Shown here one piece after another: positions 54,084 to 62,429 of a DNA stretch of 64,000 nt (positions are counted from its first letter, which is position 1; every line of letters begins with the position of its first letter). This stretch comes from JAAYYY01 sp964579295 (lineage in GTDB: Bacteria > Chloroflexota > Anaerolineae > Promineifilales > Promineifilaceae). The notes below the pieces were generated by a model. The model did not search any database, was not told where the DNA came from, and saw nothing but the letters and a program-made list of their open reading frames with translations. The position numbers and the translations under genes are program-made. The stretch is from NCBI GenBank assembly GCA_964579295.1, contig CAZOGK010000005.1, positions 1-64,000 of the forward strand, written 5' to 3'.

Positions 54084-55709
54084 ATGACGCGCGTGGTCGC
54101 CGCCGAGCCGCGGCCGGAACGGAACGCCTGGCAGTGGCTGCCGCGCCTGCTGGTGGGGCTGGCGCTGCTCGTCTTTGTGGGCTACCTGGCTATCTACAGC
54201 TACTACGCCGTGCAGCTATTCCGCTTTCCCTTCGACTACGACCAGGGGGAAGGCTATGAGCTGGTCGACACCATCCTGCTCAGCCAGGGGCAGTGGCCCT
54301 ACCGGGACATCGAGACATACCCGTTTTACTCGTCCAACTACCCGCCGCTCTACCACCTGGTGGTCGTTCCCCTCGTCTGGCTCTTCGGGCCGCATTATTG
54401 GACCGGCCGGCTGGTTACCTACCTGGGCACGCTGCTGACGGCGGCGGCCATCGGCTATGCGGTCTACACGGAAAGCGGGCGCCGTCGCTGGTGGCTGGCG
54501 GCGCTGGCCGGGCTGGCCTTTCTGGCGTCGAACTACGTCTACCACGTGGGGCCGCTCTTCCGCCAGCATATGTTCATGGTCATGCTGGAGACGCTGGCGG
54601 TGGTACTGGTCGCCAGGGTCATGGCGCGCGAGGAGGCGGACGGCCGGCCGCGCTGGCTGGGGCTGCTGTTGGTGATGGCGCTGCTGTTGGCGGCGGGCTA
54701 TACCAAACAACTGGCTTACGCCACCATTGCCGCCGTCTTCATCTTTCTCTTTTTGCGCCGGCCGCTGCGCGCCGTGGTCTGGGCGGCCGGCTTTCTGCTG
54801 GCGACGGCGCTCATCTTCGTGGGCATCAACCTGGCGACCGGCGGCCACTGGTGGACGAACACCGTGACCGCCAACATCAACGAGTTCATCCCCGGCCAGG
54901 CGACCGGGCTACTGCGCCAGTGGTTCCGGCTGCATACGGTGCTGGCGGTCGTGGCCGCGCTCTACGCCCTCTACCAGCTTTACGGCGAGCGGCTGTCGGT
55001 CTACAGCATCTGGTTTGCCGTAACCCTGGTCAACAGCCTGACGGCGGGCAAGTGGGGCGCCGGCGAGAGCTATTTTGCCACGACCATCGCCGCCAGCTGC
55101 ATCCTCACCGGCCTGGCCTTTGGCCGGGTGCTGGAGCTGGCAAGCGGGAAAGCGGCGCTGCGGGCGCTGGCGACGAGCGCGGTGGCCCTGCTCTTTCTCT
55201 GGCAGGCCTGGCTCGTCTTCCACATGCCGACGCACACGCCGCTGCTGGCCGGCATTGCTACGGCGCTGGGCCAGCCGGCGACAGCCATGGTGGCGCCGCA
55301 GACAAGCTGCAGCGCGCCGCGCCCGCCGCAGCCGGTCCCTTACGTGGATAGCGCCGGGGTGAGTCTTCTGGGCCGCCCGCCCACTGCCGCCGACGGCGAG
55401 GCGGGCCGGCGCATTGCCGCCTACGTGCAGGCCGGCGAGCGCGCCGCCTTCAGCGAGGAGGCTGGCTTCAACCTCTACGCCGGGCGCGAGGTGGTGACCA
55501 ACCCGACGCAGCTATTGAACCTGTATAAGAACGACGCCGTGGACCTGACGGAGATGGTCGCCATGCTTGACGAGCGCGCCTTCGAGACGGTCATCCTGCG
55601 CGCCCAGTTCTACCCGCCACCGGTGCTGGCCGCCATCGGCCGCAACTATGAGACGGTGGAGCTGGTGGAGATGAATGGGTTTGTGTATTGCATTTTGGAG
55701 AGCCGTTAG
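54084..55709 (+). CDS. Membrane glycosyltransferase, GT39/ArnT-like
   Basis: A 541-residue polytopic protein with about ten helices. The first luminal loop has the acidic catalytic-type segment FDYDQGEGYELVD and 'QWPYRDIETYPFYSSNYPPLY', typical of lipid-phosphate-sugar dependent GT-C enzymes. A soluble C-terminal part of ~160 residues follows. Probably transfers a sugar from a polyprenyl-phosphate donor on the outer face; the acceptor is unknown. RBS GGAGAGG before the ATG. The stop codon lies inside the first unit of heptad repeat H10. Confidence 0.82.
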   Translation: MTRVVAAEPRPERNAWQWLPRLLVGLALLVFVGYLAIYSYYAVQLFRFPFDYDQGEGYELVDTILLSQGQWPYRDIETYPFYSSNYPPLYHLVVVPLVWLFGPHYWTGRLVTYLGTLLTAAAIGYAVYTESGRRRWWLAALAGLAFLASNYVYHVGPLFRQHMFMVMLETLAVVLVARVMAREEADGRPRWLGLLLVMALLLAAGYTKQLAYATIAAVFIFLFLRRPLRAVVWAAGFLLATALIFVGINLATGGHWWTNTVTANINEFIPGQATGLLRQWFRLHTVLAVVAALYALYQLYGERLSVYSIWFAVTLVNSLTAGKWGAGESYFATTIAASCILTGLAFGRVLELASGKAALRALATSAVALLFLWQAWLVFHMPTHTPLLAGIATALGQPATAMVAPQTSCSAPRPPQPVPYVDSAGVSLLGRPPTAADGEAGRRIAAYVQAGERAAFSEEAGFNLYAGREVVTNPTQLLNLYKNDAVDLTEMVAMLDERAFETVILRAQFYPPPVLAAIGRNYETVELVEMNGFVYCILESR

Positions 55710-55758
55710 CTGTTAGCAATTAGCCTCTAGCTTCTGGCTAATGGCTAACGGCTACGGG
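55703..55758. repeat. Heptad tandem repeat hairpin H10
   Basis: Eight units: CCGTTAG, CTGTTAG, CAATTAG, CCTCTAG, CTTCTGG, CTAATGG, CTAACGG, CTACGGG. The first half is complementary to the second. The TAG of the first unit is the stop codon of the preceding gene. Confidence 0.88.
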
Positions 55759-55772
55759 CTAACCGCACTGTC

Positions 55773-56528
55773 ATGCCTAATCCCATCCGCGAATCGCCCA
55801 GCTACCGCATCGAGACGGCCGTTTTTACAGGGCCGTTGGATTTGCTGCTGCATCTGATTGAGCGGGAGGAGCTGGATATTACGGCGGTGTCGCTGGCGCT
55901 GGTGACGGAGCAGTATCTGGAGCAGGTGGAGAGCCTGGAGCAGGCGGCCGGGGAACAGCGCATGGTGCACCTGATCGACTTCCTGGAGATTGGCGCGCGG
56001 CTGGTGCTGATAAAGAGCCGGGCTCTGTTGCCGCAGCCGCCGGCGAGCCTGCTGGGCGACGAGGCGCCGGAGGAGGACCCGGCCGCGGCCCTGCTGCGCC
56101 AGCTGCGCCAATACCGGCGCATCAAGGACGCGGCCCAATGGCTGGGCGCGCGCGAGGCGGCCGGGCTGCGCGCTTACCTGCGCGTGGCGCCGCCGCCGCG
56201 CGTAGCGACAGCGCCGGACCTGAGCGACGTGACGCTGGATGGGCTGCTGGCGCTGCTGCGGGGGGTGCTGGCCCGCTCGGAGACGCGCGAGCAGAGCGTG
56301 GACGTGGTGCAGCCGCGGCCCATCACCATCGAGCGGCAGCTCGGCCACGTGCGCGAGACGCTGCAGCGCCGGGCGCAGGTCGAGTTCCGCGAGCTGCTCT
56401 CCGGCCAGGCGGACCGCACCGAGGTAGCCGTCACCCTGCTGGCGATTCTGGAGCTCATCAAGCGGCGCGAGGTGCGCGCTTTCCAGGAGGCGATGTTTGG
56501 GCCGATTCAGCTGAGGCGGGAGGATTGA
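55773..56528 (+). CDS. scpA: Segregation and condensation protein A
   Basis: The kleisin subunit of the SMC-ScpAB condensin, which bridges SMC heads and organises the chromosome. 251 residues. N-terminal kleisin motif (YRIETAVFTGPLDLLLHLIEREELDI), 'HLIDFLEIGARLVLIKSRALLP', and a C-terminal winged helix (QVEFRELLSG...VAVTLLAILELIKRREV). scpB is not adjacent in this window. ATG 55773 follows the heptad hairpin by 14 nt without a clear RBS. Confidence 0.94.
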   Translation: MPNPIRESPSYRIETAVFTGPLDLLLHLIEREELDITAVSLALVTEQYLEQVESLEQAAGEQRMVHLIDFLEIGARLVLIKSRALLPQPPASLLGDEAPEEDPAAALLRQLRQYRRIKDAAQWLGAREAAGLRAYLRVAPPPRVATAPDLSDVTLDGLLALLRGVLARSETREQSVDVVQPRPITIERQLGHVRETLQRRAQVEFRELLSGQADRTEVAVTLLAILELIKRREVRAFQEAMFGPIQLRRED

Positions 56529-56550
56529 GAGGCCGGGCCGCGGGGGCCAA

Positions 56551-56580
56551 GAGCTGACAGGTTGTGGAAAGCTGTCAGGA
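56551..56580. repeat. Family D hairpin, degenerate copy
   Basis: GAG-CTGACAG (56551-56560) and CTGTCAG-GACTC (56572-56583) form a short hairpin between convergent scpA and the VanZ gene. The VanZ stop codon (56577-56575) lies in the right arm. Confidence 0.7.
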
Positions 56581-56976
56581 CTCACGGAGGCGGGCGGTCA
56601 CCATCAGCGCGGTGAGCGCCCCGGCGGCGTCGATGAGCAGGTCCAGTAGCTGGCCGTTGCGGCCGGGGATGGAGCGCTGGTGCAGCTCGTCGCTGAGGGC
56701 AAAGGCGACGGCCAGGGCCAAGGCCGCCCAGGGCGTGAAGCCTGCGCGGCGGGCCAGCAGCCAGAGGAAGGCATAGCCGAGGAAGTGGCCCCCTTTCTTC
56801 ACGAGCAAATCCCAATCGCCGGCGTCGGGAATGCTCCCTTTTGGCTGGTGCGAGAGGACGAAGATGAGCAGCATCCAGAGGACGAGCGGCGCCCAGCGCC
56901 AGGCAGCAGCGGCGGCGCGGGGCCAGCCGGGCGGCGTCGAGACAAAGGCGCGGCGCACTCGATAGAAGGGCGTCAT
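56575..56976 (-). CDS. VanZ-like family protein
   Basis: A 133-residue membrane protein with about four helices and the VanZ signature FALSDELHQRSIPGRNGQLLD followed by IDAAGAL, plus KKGGHFLGYAFL. VanZ is linked to low-level teicoplanin resistance in enterococci, but the general role of the family is unknown. A TACAAT box (56990-56985, minus) lies 8 nt before the ATG, suggesting leaderless transcription. Confidence 0.88.
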   Translation of the reverse strand: MTPFYRVRRAFVSTPPGWPRAAAAAWRWAPLVLWMLLIFVLSHQPKGSIPDAGDWDLLVKKGGHFLGYAFLWLLARRAGFTPWAALALAVAFALSDELHQRSIPGRNGQLLDLLIDAAGALTALMVTARLRES

Positions 56977-56984
56977 AGCGCCGG

Positions 56985-56990
56985 ATTGTA
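56985..56990 (-). promoter_or_regulatory. -10 box of the VanZ-like gene, leaderless type
   Basis: TACAAT on the minus strand, 8 nt before the ATG at 56976; no RBS. Confidence 0.45.
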
Positions 56991-57031
56991 GCGGGGCGGC
57001 GGCTACCGGTCAGGGGGCGCTCATACCTGTC

Positions 57032-57664
57032 TCAGGGCGGTGGAGCGGCCGGCCGGGTGGCGTGCACGGTCAGCAGCCGCGGCGGCTCGCCCGGCTCCTC
57101 GCCCCAGGAGCGGACGTTATCGACCTGGAAGCCGGCCGTCGCCAGCGCCGCCAGGTAGCCGTCTACACTGTTATGGTAGCTGCCGAAGACCAGGCCGCCT
57201 TCCCCGGCAATGGTCGCGCCGCCGCCGGCCGCCAGCCGCTGCGGATGATATTCGGAGATGTAAAGCTGGCCGCCCGGCTGCAGCACGCGAAAGGCGTGGT
57301 GGAAGACCGGCGCCAGGTCGGCGACGTGCTCCAGGATGAGGTTGAAGAGGACGACGCCGGCCAGGGCCGGGGGCAGCGGCCAGGGAGCGGTGACGTCGCA
57401 CTGCAGCAGGTGGAAGTGGGGCGCCGCGACGCGCCGGCGTGCGCGCTGCAGCATGCCGGCGCTGAAGTCGAGGCCGACGAGGCGGCGGCAGCGCGTGACG
57501 AGCCACTGGCTGTTCTTGCCCGTGCCGCAGCCGGCTTCGACCACGGTGCGGCCGGTGAGGGGCGGCGCCAGCCGGGGCAGCAGCGCGGCGTCCAGGTCGC
57601 GGGTGCGGTTCTCCTGGCTATCATACTCGCGGCTCCAGCGGTCGTAGGCGTCCTGAATTGTCAT
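57032..57664 (-). CDS. Class I SAM-dependent methyltransferase
   Basis: A 210-residue methyltransferase. Motif I VVEAGCGTGKNSQWL, motif II around GLDFSAGMLQRAR, the acidic 'LQCDVTAPWPLP' and post-motif 'HAFRVLQPGGQLYISEYHP' place it in the UbiE/Methyltransf_11 group. The substrate is unknown. A TATAAT on the minus strand (57747-57742) is a likely promoter, with a leader of about 70 nt. Confidence 0.88.
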   Translation of the reverse strand: MTIQDAYDRWSREYDSQENRTRDLDAALLPRLAPPLTGRTVVEAGCGTGKNSQWLVTRCRRLVGLDFSAGMLQRARRRVAAPHFHLLQCDVTAPWPLPPALAGVVLFNLILEHVADLAPVFHHAFRVLQPGGQLYISEYHPQRLAAGGGATIAGEGGLVFGSYHNSVDGYLAALATAGFQVDNVRSWGEEPGEPPRLLTVHATRPAAPPP

Positions 57665-58016
57665 GGCGGTTGCTCCGGCCGGCGGCCATAAAAAATAGCC
57701 CCAGCGTCCTATGGAAAAGCGTGAGATATCATTCTATGATGATTATAGAACGGCGTGCAGAAGTGCTCCATCTTCTCCTCCGTTTGACGCTAACGGCAAG
57801 CGGTCCTAACAGCAGTTGCCCCTCTCCCCACCAACGTCGCAAGCACTCATCGGGGAGAGGGGCAACGCCGTTTCTGGCGACCTGTCAGGTTGGAAACCTG
57901 ACCTACCTGCTTGTGGTCGGTTGGGTTTGTAACCCGGCAAGCCGACCTGTCAGGTTGGAAACCTTCCCTACCTGCTTGTGGTCGGCCGGATTTGTAACCC
58001 GGCCAAAGGGGGCGGG
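57665..58016. other. Intergenic region with inverted repeat and tandem 65-bp repeat
   Basis: About 350 bp without a gene. It holds the methyltransferase promoter, a perfect 15-bp inverted repeat GTTGCCCCTCTCCCC (57815-57829) / GGGGAGAGGGGCAAC (57852-57866), and the tandem family A repeat. Confidence 0.8.
57878..58004. repeat. Tandem 65-bp family A repeat, two copies
   Basis: Copies at 57878-57942 and 57943-58004. Each starts CGACCTGTCAGGTTGGAAAC, continues through CTACCTGCTTGTGGTCGG and ends with a GGxTTTGTAACCCGG hairpin. About 90% identical by eye. Confidence 0.88.
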
Positions 58017-59054
58017 TCAGGACAAAGGGCGGGCGGCTTCGAGGATTTGTAGCTGGCGGGTCGCTTCGTGGGGGGAGACGGGCGGCGGCGCGCCGTTGGC
58101 CAGGGCGGCGTAGAGGCCGCGATAGAAGGCGCCGTAGTCGCCGGGCAGCGTCGGGACGCGCTCGTGCAGCCCATCCGGCCCGGCCAGGATACCCCACTGC
58201 TCTTCCGGCTCTTGCCCCCAATCGGGCGCGCCGGGCATCCGCCCCTGGCGCAGCGCCGCTTCCTGCGGGTCGAGGCCGACCTTGGTGAAGGTCGCGTCGC
58301 GCCCGCGCAGCTCGAAGCGGGGGCCGGGCGCAGCGTTGAGCGAGTCTACTTCCAGTACGGCTGTCAGGGGCGTGGGCCGGCGCTCACCGGCGGGGAAATC
58401 CAGGGTGAGGCGCATCCAGTCGTCGTTGATCGCGCCCGGGCGCAGCCGCGCGACGCGGGCCGTAACGCCGGCCGGCTCGCCAAAGAGAACGAGGGCCTGA
58501 TCGACCAGATGCGCGCCGAGGTCATAGAGCAGGCCGCTGGTCGGATCCGCTTCTTCCTTCCAGCCGGCGCGCGGGCTGACATGCGGCCGGTAGCGCGGCC
58601 AGACGCTGGCGAAAAAGTGGACGGGGCCGAGGCGACCCTGCTCCACCAGGGCGCGCACGGTGCGGAAATCGCCATCCCAGCGGCGGTTGTGGAAAGGGAC
58701 AAGCAGGCGTCGCCGCGCGGCGGCCAGCTCAACCAGCCCGCCCCAAGCAGCGCTGTCCGGGGCGACCGGCTTCTCGACGACGACGTGGCGGCCGGCCTCC
58801 AGGGCGGCGCGCGCCTGCGCCACGTGCAGCCGGTTGGGTGTGGCGACGACCACGAGGTCGACGTCTGGCAGCGCCAGCAGCTCGGCAAAGGTAGCGACGG
58901 TAGTCAGCCCGGGAAAGAGATGCGGCTCCGGCTCGCGGCTGGTTGCCACCGCCGCCAGCTCCAGGCCGGGGGTGGCGGCGATAAAGGGGGCGTGGAAATA
59001 GCGCCCGGCCAGCCCCCAGCCGGCCAGGCCCACACGGAAGCGTGGCCGGCTCAT
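58017..59054 (-). CDS. Gfo/Idh/MocA family oxidoreductase
   Basis: An NAD(P)-dependent sugar or inositol-type dehydrogenase of 345 residues. The Rossmann start is VGLAGWGLAGRYFHAPF, with VVVATPNRLHVAQARAALEAGRHVVVEKP, which contains the conserved EKP Lys. The catalytic His-like segment is 'LYDLGAHLVDQALVLFG'. Close to the YdgJ-like subgroup. ATG overlaps the stop of the sensor kinase gene by 4 nt (ATGA, 59051-59054), an unusual partner. Confidence 0.93.
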   Translation of the reverse strand: MSRPRFRVGLAGWGLAGRYFHAPFIAATPGLELAAVATSREPEPHLFPGLTTVATFAELLALPDVDLVVVATPNRLHVAQARAALEAGRHVVVEKPVAPDSAAWGGLVELAAARRRLLVPFHNRRWDGDFRTVRALVEQGRLGPVHFFASVWPRYRPHVSPRAGWKEEADPTSGLLYDLGAHLVDQALVLFGEPAGVTARVARLRPGAINDDWMRLTLDFPAGERRPTPLTAVLEVDSLNAAPGPRFELRGRDATFTKVGLDPQEAALRQGRMPGAPDWGQEPEEQWGILAGPDGLHERVPTLPGDYGAFYRGLYAALANGAPPPVSPHEATRQLQILEAARPLS

Positions 59055-60964
59055 GGCTCGCCGGCGGCGGGAAGGAGGACGGTGAAGGTCGCGCCGGCGC
59101 CGGGCTCGCTGGCGACCTGCATCAGGCCGCCGTGCTGGCGGGCGATGCCGTAAGCCTGCGGCAGGCCGAGGCCGCGATGAGTCAGCGGGTTAGCCGTGGT
59201 ATAGAAGGGGTCAAAGAGACGCTCCAGGTCGTGGGCGACAATGCCCCGGCCGGTATCGCGCACTTCCAGCCGCACCCACTGCTGCGGGGCGTTCTCTTCC
59301 TGCAGCGCCAGCATTCCGTCGTCCAGCTCGGCCAGCGAGAGATGGGCGAGCGAGAAGGTCAGCTCGCCGCCTTCGGGCATCGCTTCGGCCGCGTTCTGGG
59401 CCAGGTTGCGCAGCATCGTCTGCAGGCGCATCCGGTCGCCCTCCACCCAGAAGTCGCCGGGCGGCGGTAGGCTGAGGCGCACGCCGCCGGGCAGCAGCGC
59501 GCGCAGCTCGCCGGCCATCTCCTGCAGCAACGCGCCCAGGGAGAGGCGCTGCCGGATGAGAAGCGAGCGCTCGCTGAAATCCAGCACCTGCTGCACGAGG
59601 CGGGCGCCGCGCTCCATCTGGCTATGAATTTGCTGCACACGGCGCGCGGCGACGGCGGAGAGGTCCGGCTGGCGGAGCAGCAGGTCGGCTTCCAGCGTGG
59701 CCGAGGCCAGCACGTTATTGAACTCGTGGGCAATGCCGGCGGCAAGGCGACCGACCGAGGCCAGGCGGCTTTCGACAAGCTGGCGCGCCTGCGCCCGGCG
59801 CAGATTGGTCACGTCGGTCATGGTGAGAATCTGGTAGCCGCTCTCTTCGCCGGTGGGCAGCAGGCGCACGGCCAGGCGGCGGTCGCCAATGACGAGGTCG
59901 TGGATGACGCTCTCGCCGGTGGCCGCGGCGTAGAAGGAGAGGGGGCGCTCGCCGAGCCGGGTCAGCGGCTCGGCCGGGACGCCGCCAGCCAGCAGGTTGA
60001 GATAGTAGGCGCCGAGCCAGTTGGAAAGCAGAATAAAACCGCGCGGGTCGAGCAGGAGGATGCCAACCTGCAGCGCTTCGAGGACGCGCCGCAGCTGCTG
60101 CGCTTCTTCTTCCGACTCACTGCGCAGGTGGGAGCGGTAGAGGGCGGCGGCCACCAGCTCGGTGGCCGTCTGCAGCAGGCGGCGGGCGGCGGGCGGCAGC
60201 GGCGCGGCGGTGAAGAGCCAGAGCACGCCAACCGTGGCCGCCGCCGCCGGCAGCGGCTGGCCATAGGCGTAGGGCCGTGGGTCGCCGGCCCAATGGGCCA
60301 GCCCGGCGTAGCGCTCGCCCTGGCCGAACGCGCGGCGGTGCAGACGGCGGGCGTAGAGTGGGGCCAGCAGCTCCTCGCCCCGGCCGCGCGCTACCTCCAG
60401 CATGCCGTCGGGCGCGGCCGGCGCCTGCACGGCAATAACGGCGCCTTCGGCCTGGAATATCTCCTCCAGGTAGACGATGGCGATGCTGGCCAGGCCCTGG
60501 CTATCGCCGCCGCCGCGCAGGGCAATCGCCAGCTCCATTAGCTCGGCCTGCCGTGAGACGCTCTCCTGGCGGTCGGTGATGTCCCAGAAGGTGGTCAGCA
60601 GCGCCGGCCGGCCGGCATAGTCAAAGTGGGTGAAGGAGGCGAGCACGGTGCGCAGCGCGCCGCCGCGAGTGCGGATCTGGGTCTGGACGTTATGCAGCGT
60701 CGGTTCCTGGGCCAGCCGCTGCTGCAGCGTGGCAAGCTGCGCCGGGTCAGGCCAAAGCTCGAGGCCGGCGCCGGTGGCGCCGACGAGCTGCTGGCGGCTC
60801 CAGCCGGTGAGGGTGAGAAAGCTCTGGTTGGCTTCGAGGAAGGGTTCGGAGAGGGACGGCGCAATAGCCATAGCGACCGGGCTGGCCTGGAAAACCAGGA
60901 GCGCCGGGTCGCCCGCGTCGGCGGCGGCCTCGTGGGCAGCTTCAGGCTCGTTCCGCGAGTTCAG
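59051..60964 (-). CDS. PAS-GAF-PAS sensor histidine kinase, probable CTG start
   Basis: A soluble kinase of about 637 residues. PAS (about 20-130), GAF-like (about 150-270), second PAS (about 275-390), HisKA with phospho-acceptor in LAAGIAHEFNNVL, and HATPase (RNLAQNAAEAMPEGG, DTGRGI, LGLPQAYGIARQHGG), as in NtrB/AtoS-like kinases. The first ATG (60871) lies inside the PAS domain: the frame upstream reads ALLVFQASPVA, the normal beginning of a PAS. The only fitting start before the in-frame stop (60973-60971) is CTG 60964, with GAGGAG 9 nt upstream. A frameshift error joining the frame that starts at ATG 61003 is the alternative. No partner regulator is adjacent. Confidence 0.82.
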   Translation of the reverse strand: MNSRNEPEAAHEAAADAGDPALLVFQASPVAMAIAPSLSEPFLEANQSFLTLTGWSRQQLVGATGAGLELWPDPAQLATLQQRLAQEPTLHNVQTQIRTRGGALRTVLASFTHFDYAGRPALLTTFWDITDRQESVSRQAELMELAIALRGGGDSQGLASIAIVYLEEIFQAEGAVIAVQAPAAPDGMLEVARGRGEELLAPLYARRLHRRAFGQGERYAGLAHWAGDPRPYAYGQPLPAAAATVGVLWLFTAAPLPPAARRLLQTATELVAAALYRSHLRSESEEEAQQLRRVLEALQVGILLLDPRGFILLSNWLGAYYLNLLAGGVPAEPLTRLGERPLSFYAAATGESVIHDLVIGDRRLAVRLLPTGEESGYQILTMTDVTNLRRAQARQLVESRLASVGRLAAGIAHEFNNVLASATLEADLLLRQPDLSAVAARRVQQIHSQMERGARLVQQVLDFSERSLLIRQRLSLGALLQEMAGELRALLPGGVRLSLPPPGDFWVEGDRMRLQTMLRNLAQNAAEAMPEGGELTFSLAHLSLAELDDGMLALQEENAPQQWVRLEVRDTGRGIVAHDLERLFDPFYTTANPLTHRGLGLPQAYGIARQHGGLMQVASEPGAGATFTVLLPAAGEP

Positions 60965-61122
60965 CTCCGTTCACTCCTCTAGCTCGTCGCAGCGCGTGTT
61001 TCATGATTCCCGCCAATGGTAAGGCGCCCTGCCCCGGTTCCCGCCATTATAAAGGTGGAGAGATCAACGGGCAATGAGAAATCCGGGTCGCATCCGCGGC
61101 CGTCGTGAGTAGAGGGAAAAGA

Positions 61123-61150
61123 GGGGGAGGCGCGCCGCTACGCCTCCCCC
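61123..61150 (-). terminator. Intrinsic terminator downstream of thiolase
   Basis: Stem GGGGGAGGCG (minus, 61150-61141), 8-nt loop, CGCCTCCCCC (61132-61123), then a T-rich tract (CTCTTTTCCC). Confidence 0.8.
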
Positions 61151-61162
61151 ATAGTACGATGG

Positions 61163-62347
61163 TTAGCGGCTGATATTCTCAAAAATGCCGGCGGCGCCCA
61201 TACCGCCGCCGACGCACATGGTGACCAGCCCAAACTGGGCATTGTGGCGCAGTAGCTGGTCCATGAGCTGCACTGTCAGCTTGGCGCCAGAGGCCCCCAG
61301 GGGGTGGCCCAGGGCAATGGCGCCGCCGTCTACGTTCAGCTTTTCTTCGTCGATGCCCAGGTCGCGCACCACGGCCACGGCCTGGGAGGCAAAGGCTTCG
61401 TTCAGCTCCACGAAGTCCATCTCGGACAGGCTGAGGCCGGTGCGCTGCATGACGCGCGGCACGGCGGCGACCGGGCCGATGCCCATGATGTCGGGGCGGA
61501 CGCCGGCGACGCCGAAGCCGACGAAACGCAACAGCGGCTTGAGGCCCAGCGCCTCGGCGCGGGTGCGCTCCATGACGAGCACGGCGGCGGCGCCGTCGCT
61601 GAGCGGGCTGCTGTTGCCGGCGGTGACGGTGCCGCCCTGCTGGAAGACAGGGCGCAGCTTCGCCAGGCTTTCCAGGTTGGTGTCGCGGCGCACGTGCTCA
61701 TCCTGGTCCAGGGTGAAGGTGCGCCGCTCGACCGAGCCGTTGTGGGCCGTCACTTCCTCAATCTCCAGCGGCACAATCTGGCCGGCGAAGCGCTGCTCGT
61801 CCTGGGCGCGGGCCGCCTTCTGGTGGCTGCGCAGGGCATATTCGTCCTGCGCCTGGCGCGATACCTCGAACTCGGCGGCCACGCGCTCGGCGGTGAGGCC
61901 CATGCCCATGTAGGCTTCCGGCGCATGCTCCACCAGCCAGGGGTTGGGCGCGACGCGGAAGCCGGTCATAGGCACCAGGCTCATCGTCTCCGCGCCGCCG
62001 GCAATGATCACGTCGGCGCCGTTGGCAATGATGCGCTCGGCGGCCATGGCGATGGTCTGCAGGCCGCTGCTGCAAAAGCGGTTGACGGTGACGGCGGGCA
62101 CGCTGTCGGGGATGCCGGCGCGCAGGGCAATGCTGCGGGCCATATTCAGGCCCTGGACGCCCTCGGGCATAGCACAGCCGATGATGACGTCGTCGATTTC
62201 GTCGGGGTCGAGGGCCGGCGCGCGGCGCAGCAGCTCCTGGATGACGGCGGCCGCCATCTCGTCGGAACGGGTGTTACGGGTGACGCCCTTCTTAGCGCGG
62301 CCGACAGCGGTACGGGCCCCGGCGACAATGACTGCTTCTCTGGTCAT
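61163..62347 (-). CDS. Acetyl-CoA C-acyltransferase (thiolase)
   Basis: Last step of beta-oxidation (3-ketoacyl-CoA to acyl-CoA + acetyl-CoA), or the reverse condensation. 394 residues, full length. Acylation Cys in VNRFCSSGLQTIAM (about 90), NEAFASQA, the His in GGAIALGHPLGASGAK, and the second Cys in TMCVGGGMGAAGIFE. It lies 82 nt after the dehydrogenase/hydratase gene on the same strand, forming a FadB/FadA-like pair, and ends in a terminator. Confidence 0.95.
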   Translation of the reverse strand: MTREAVIVAGARTAVGRAKKGVTRNTRSDEMAAAVIQELLRRAPALDPDEIDDVIIGCAMPEGVQGLNMARSIALRAGIPDSVPAVTVNRFCSSGLQTIAMAAERIIANGADVIIAGGAETMSLVPMTGFRVAPNPWLVEHAPEAYMGMGLTAERVAAEFEVSRQAQDEYALRSHQKAARAQDEQRFAGQIVPLEIEEVTAHNGSVERRTFTLDQDEHVRRDTNLESLAKLRPVFQQGGTVTAGNSSPLSDGAAAVLVMERTRAEALGLKPLLRFVGFGVAGVRPDIMGIGPVAAVPRVMQRTGLSLSEMDFVELNEAFASQAVAVVRDLGIDEEKLNVDGGAIALGHPLGASGAKLTVQLMDQLLRHNAQFGLVTMCVGGGMGAAGIFENISR

Positions 62348-62429
62348 TCCTGATTACTCCTCGGTAGTTGGTCTCTCAGTCTGCCTCAGGTGACCAGCAG
62401 TTGCGAACTGCCGGTCACCCGGGGGCGTA

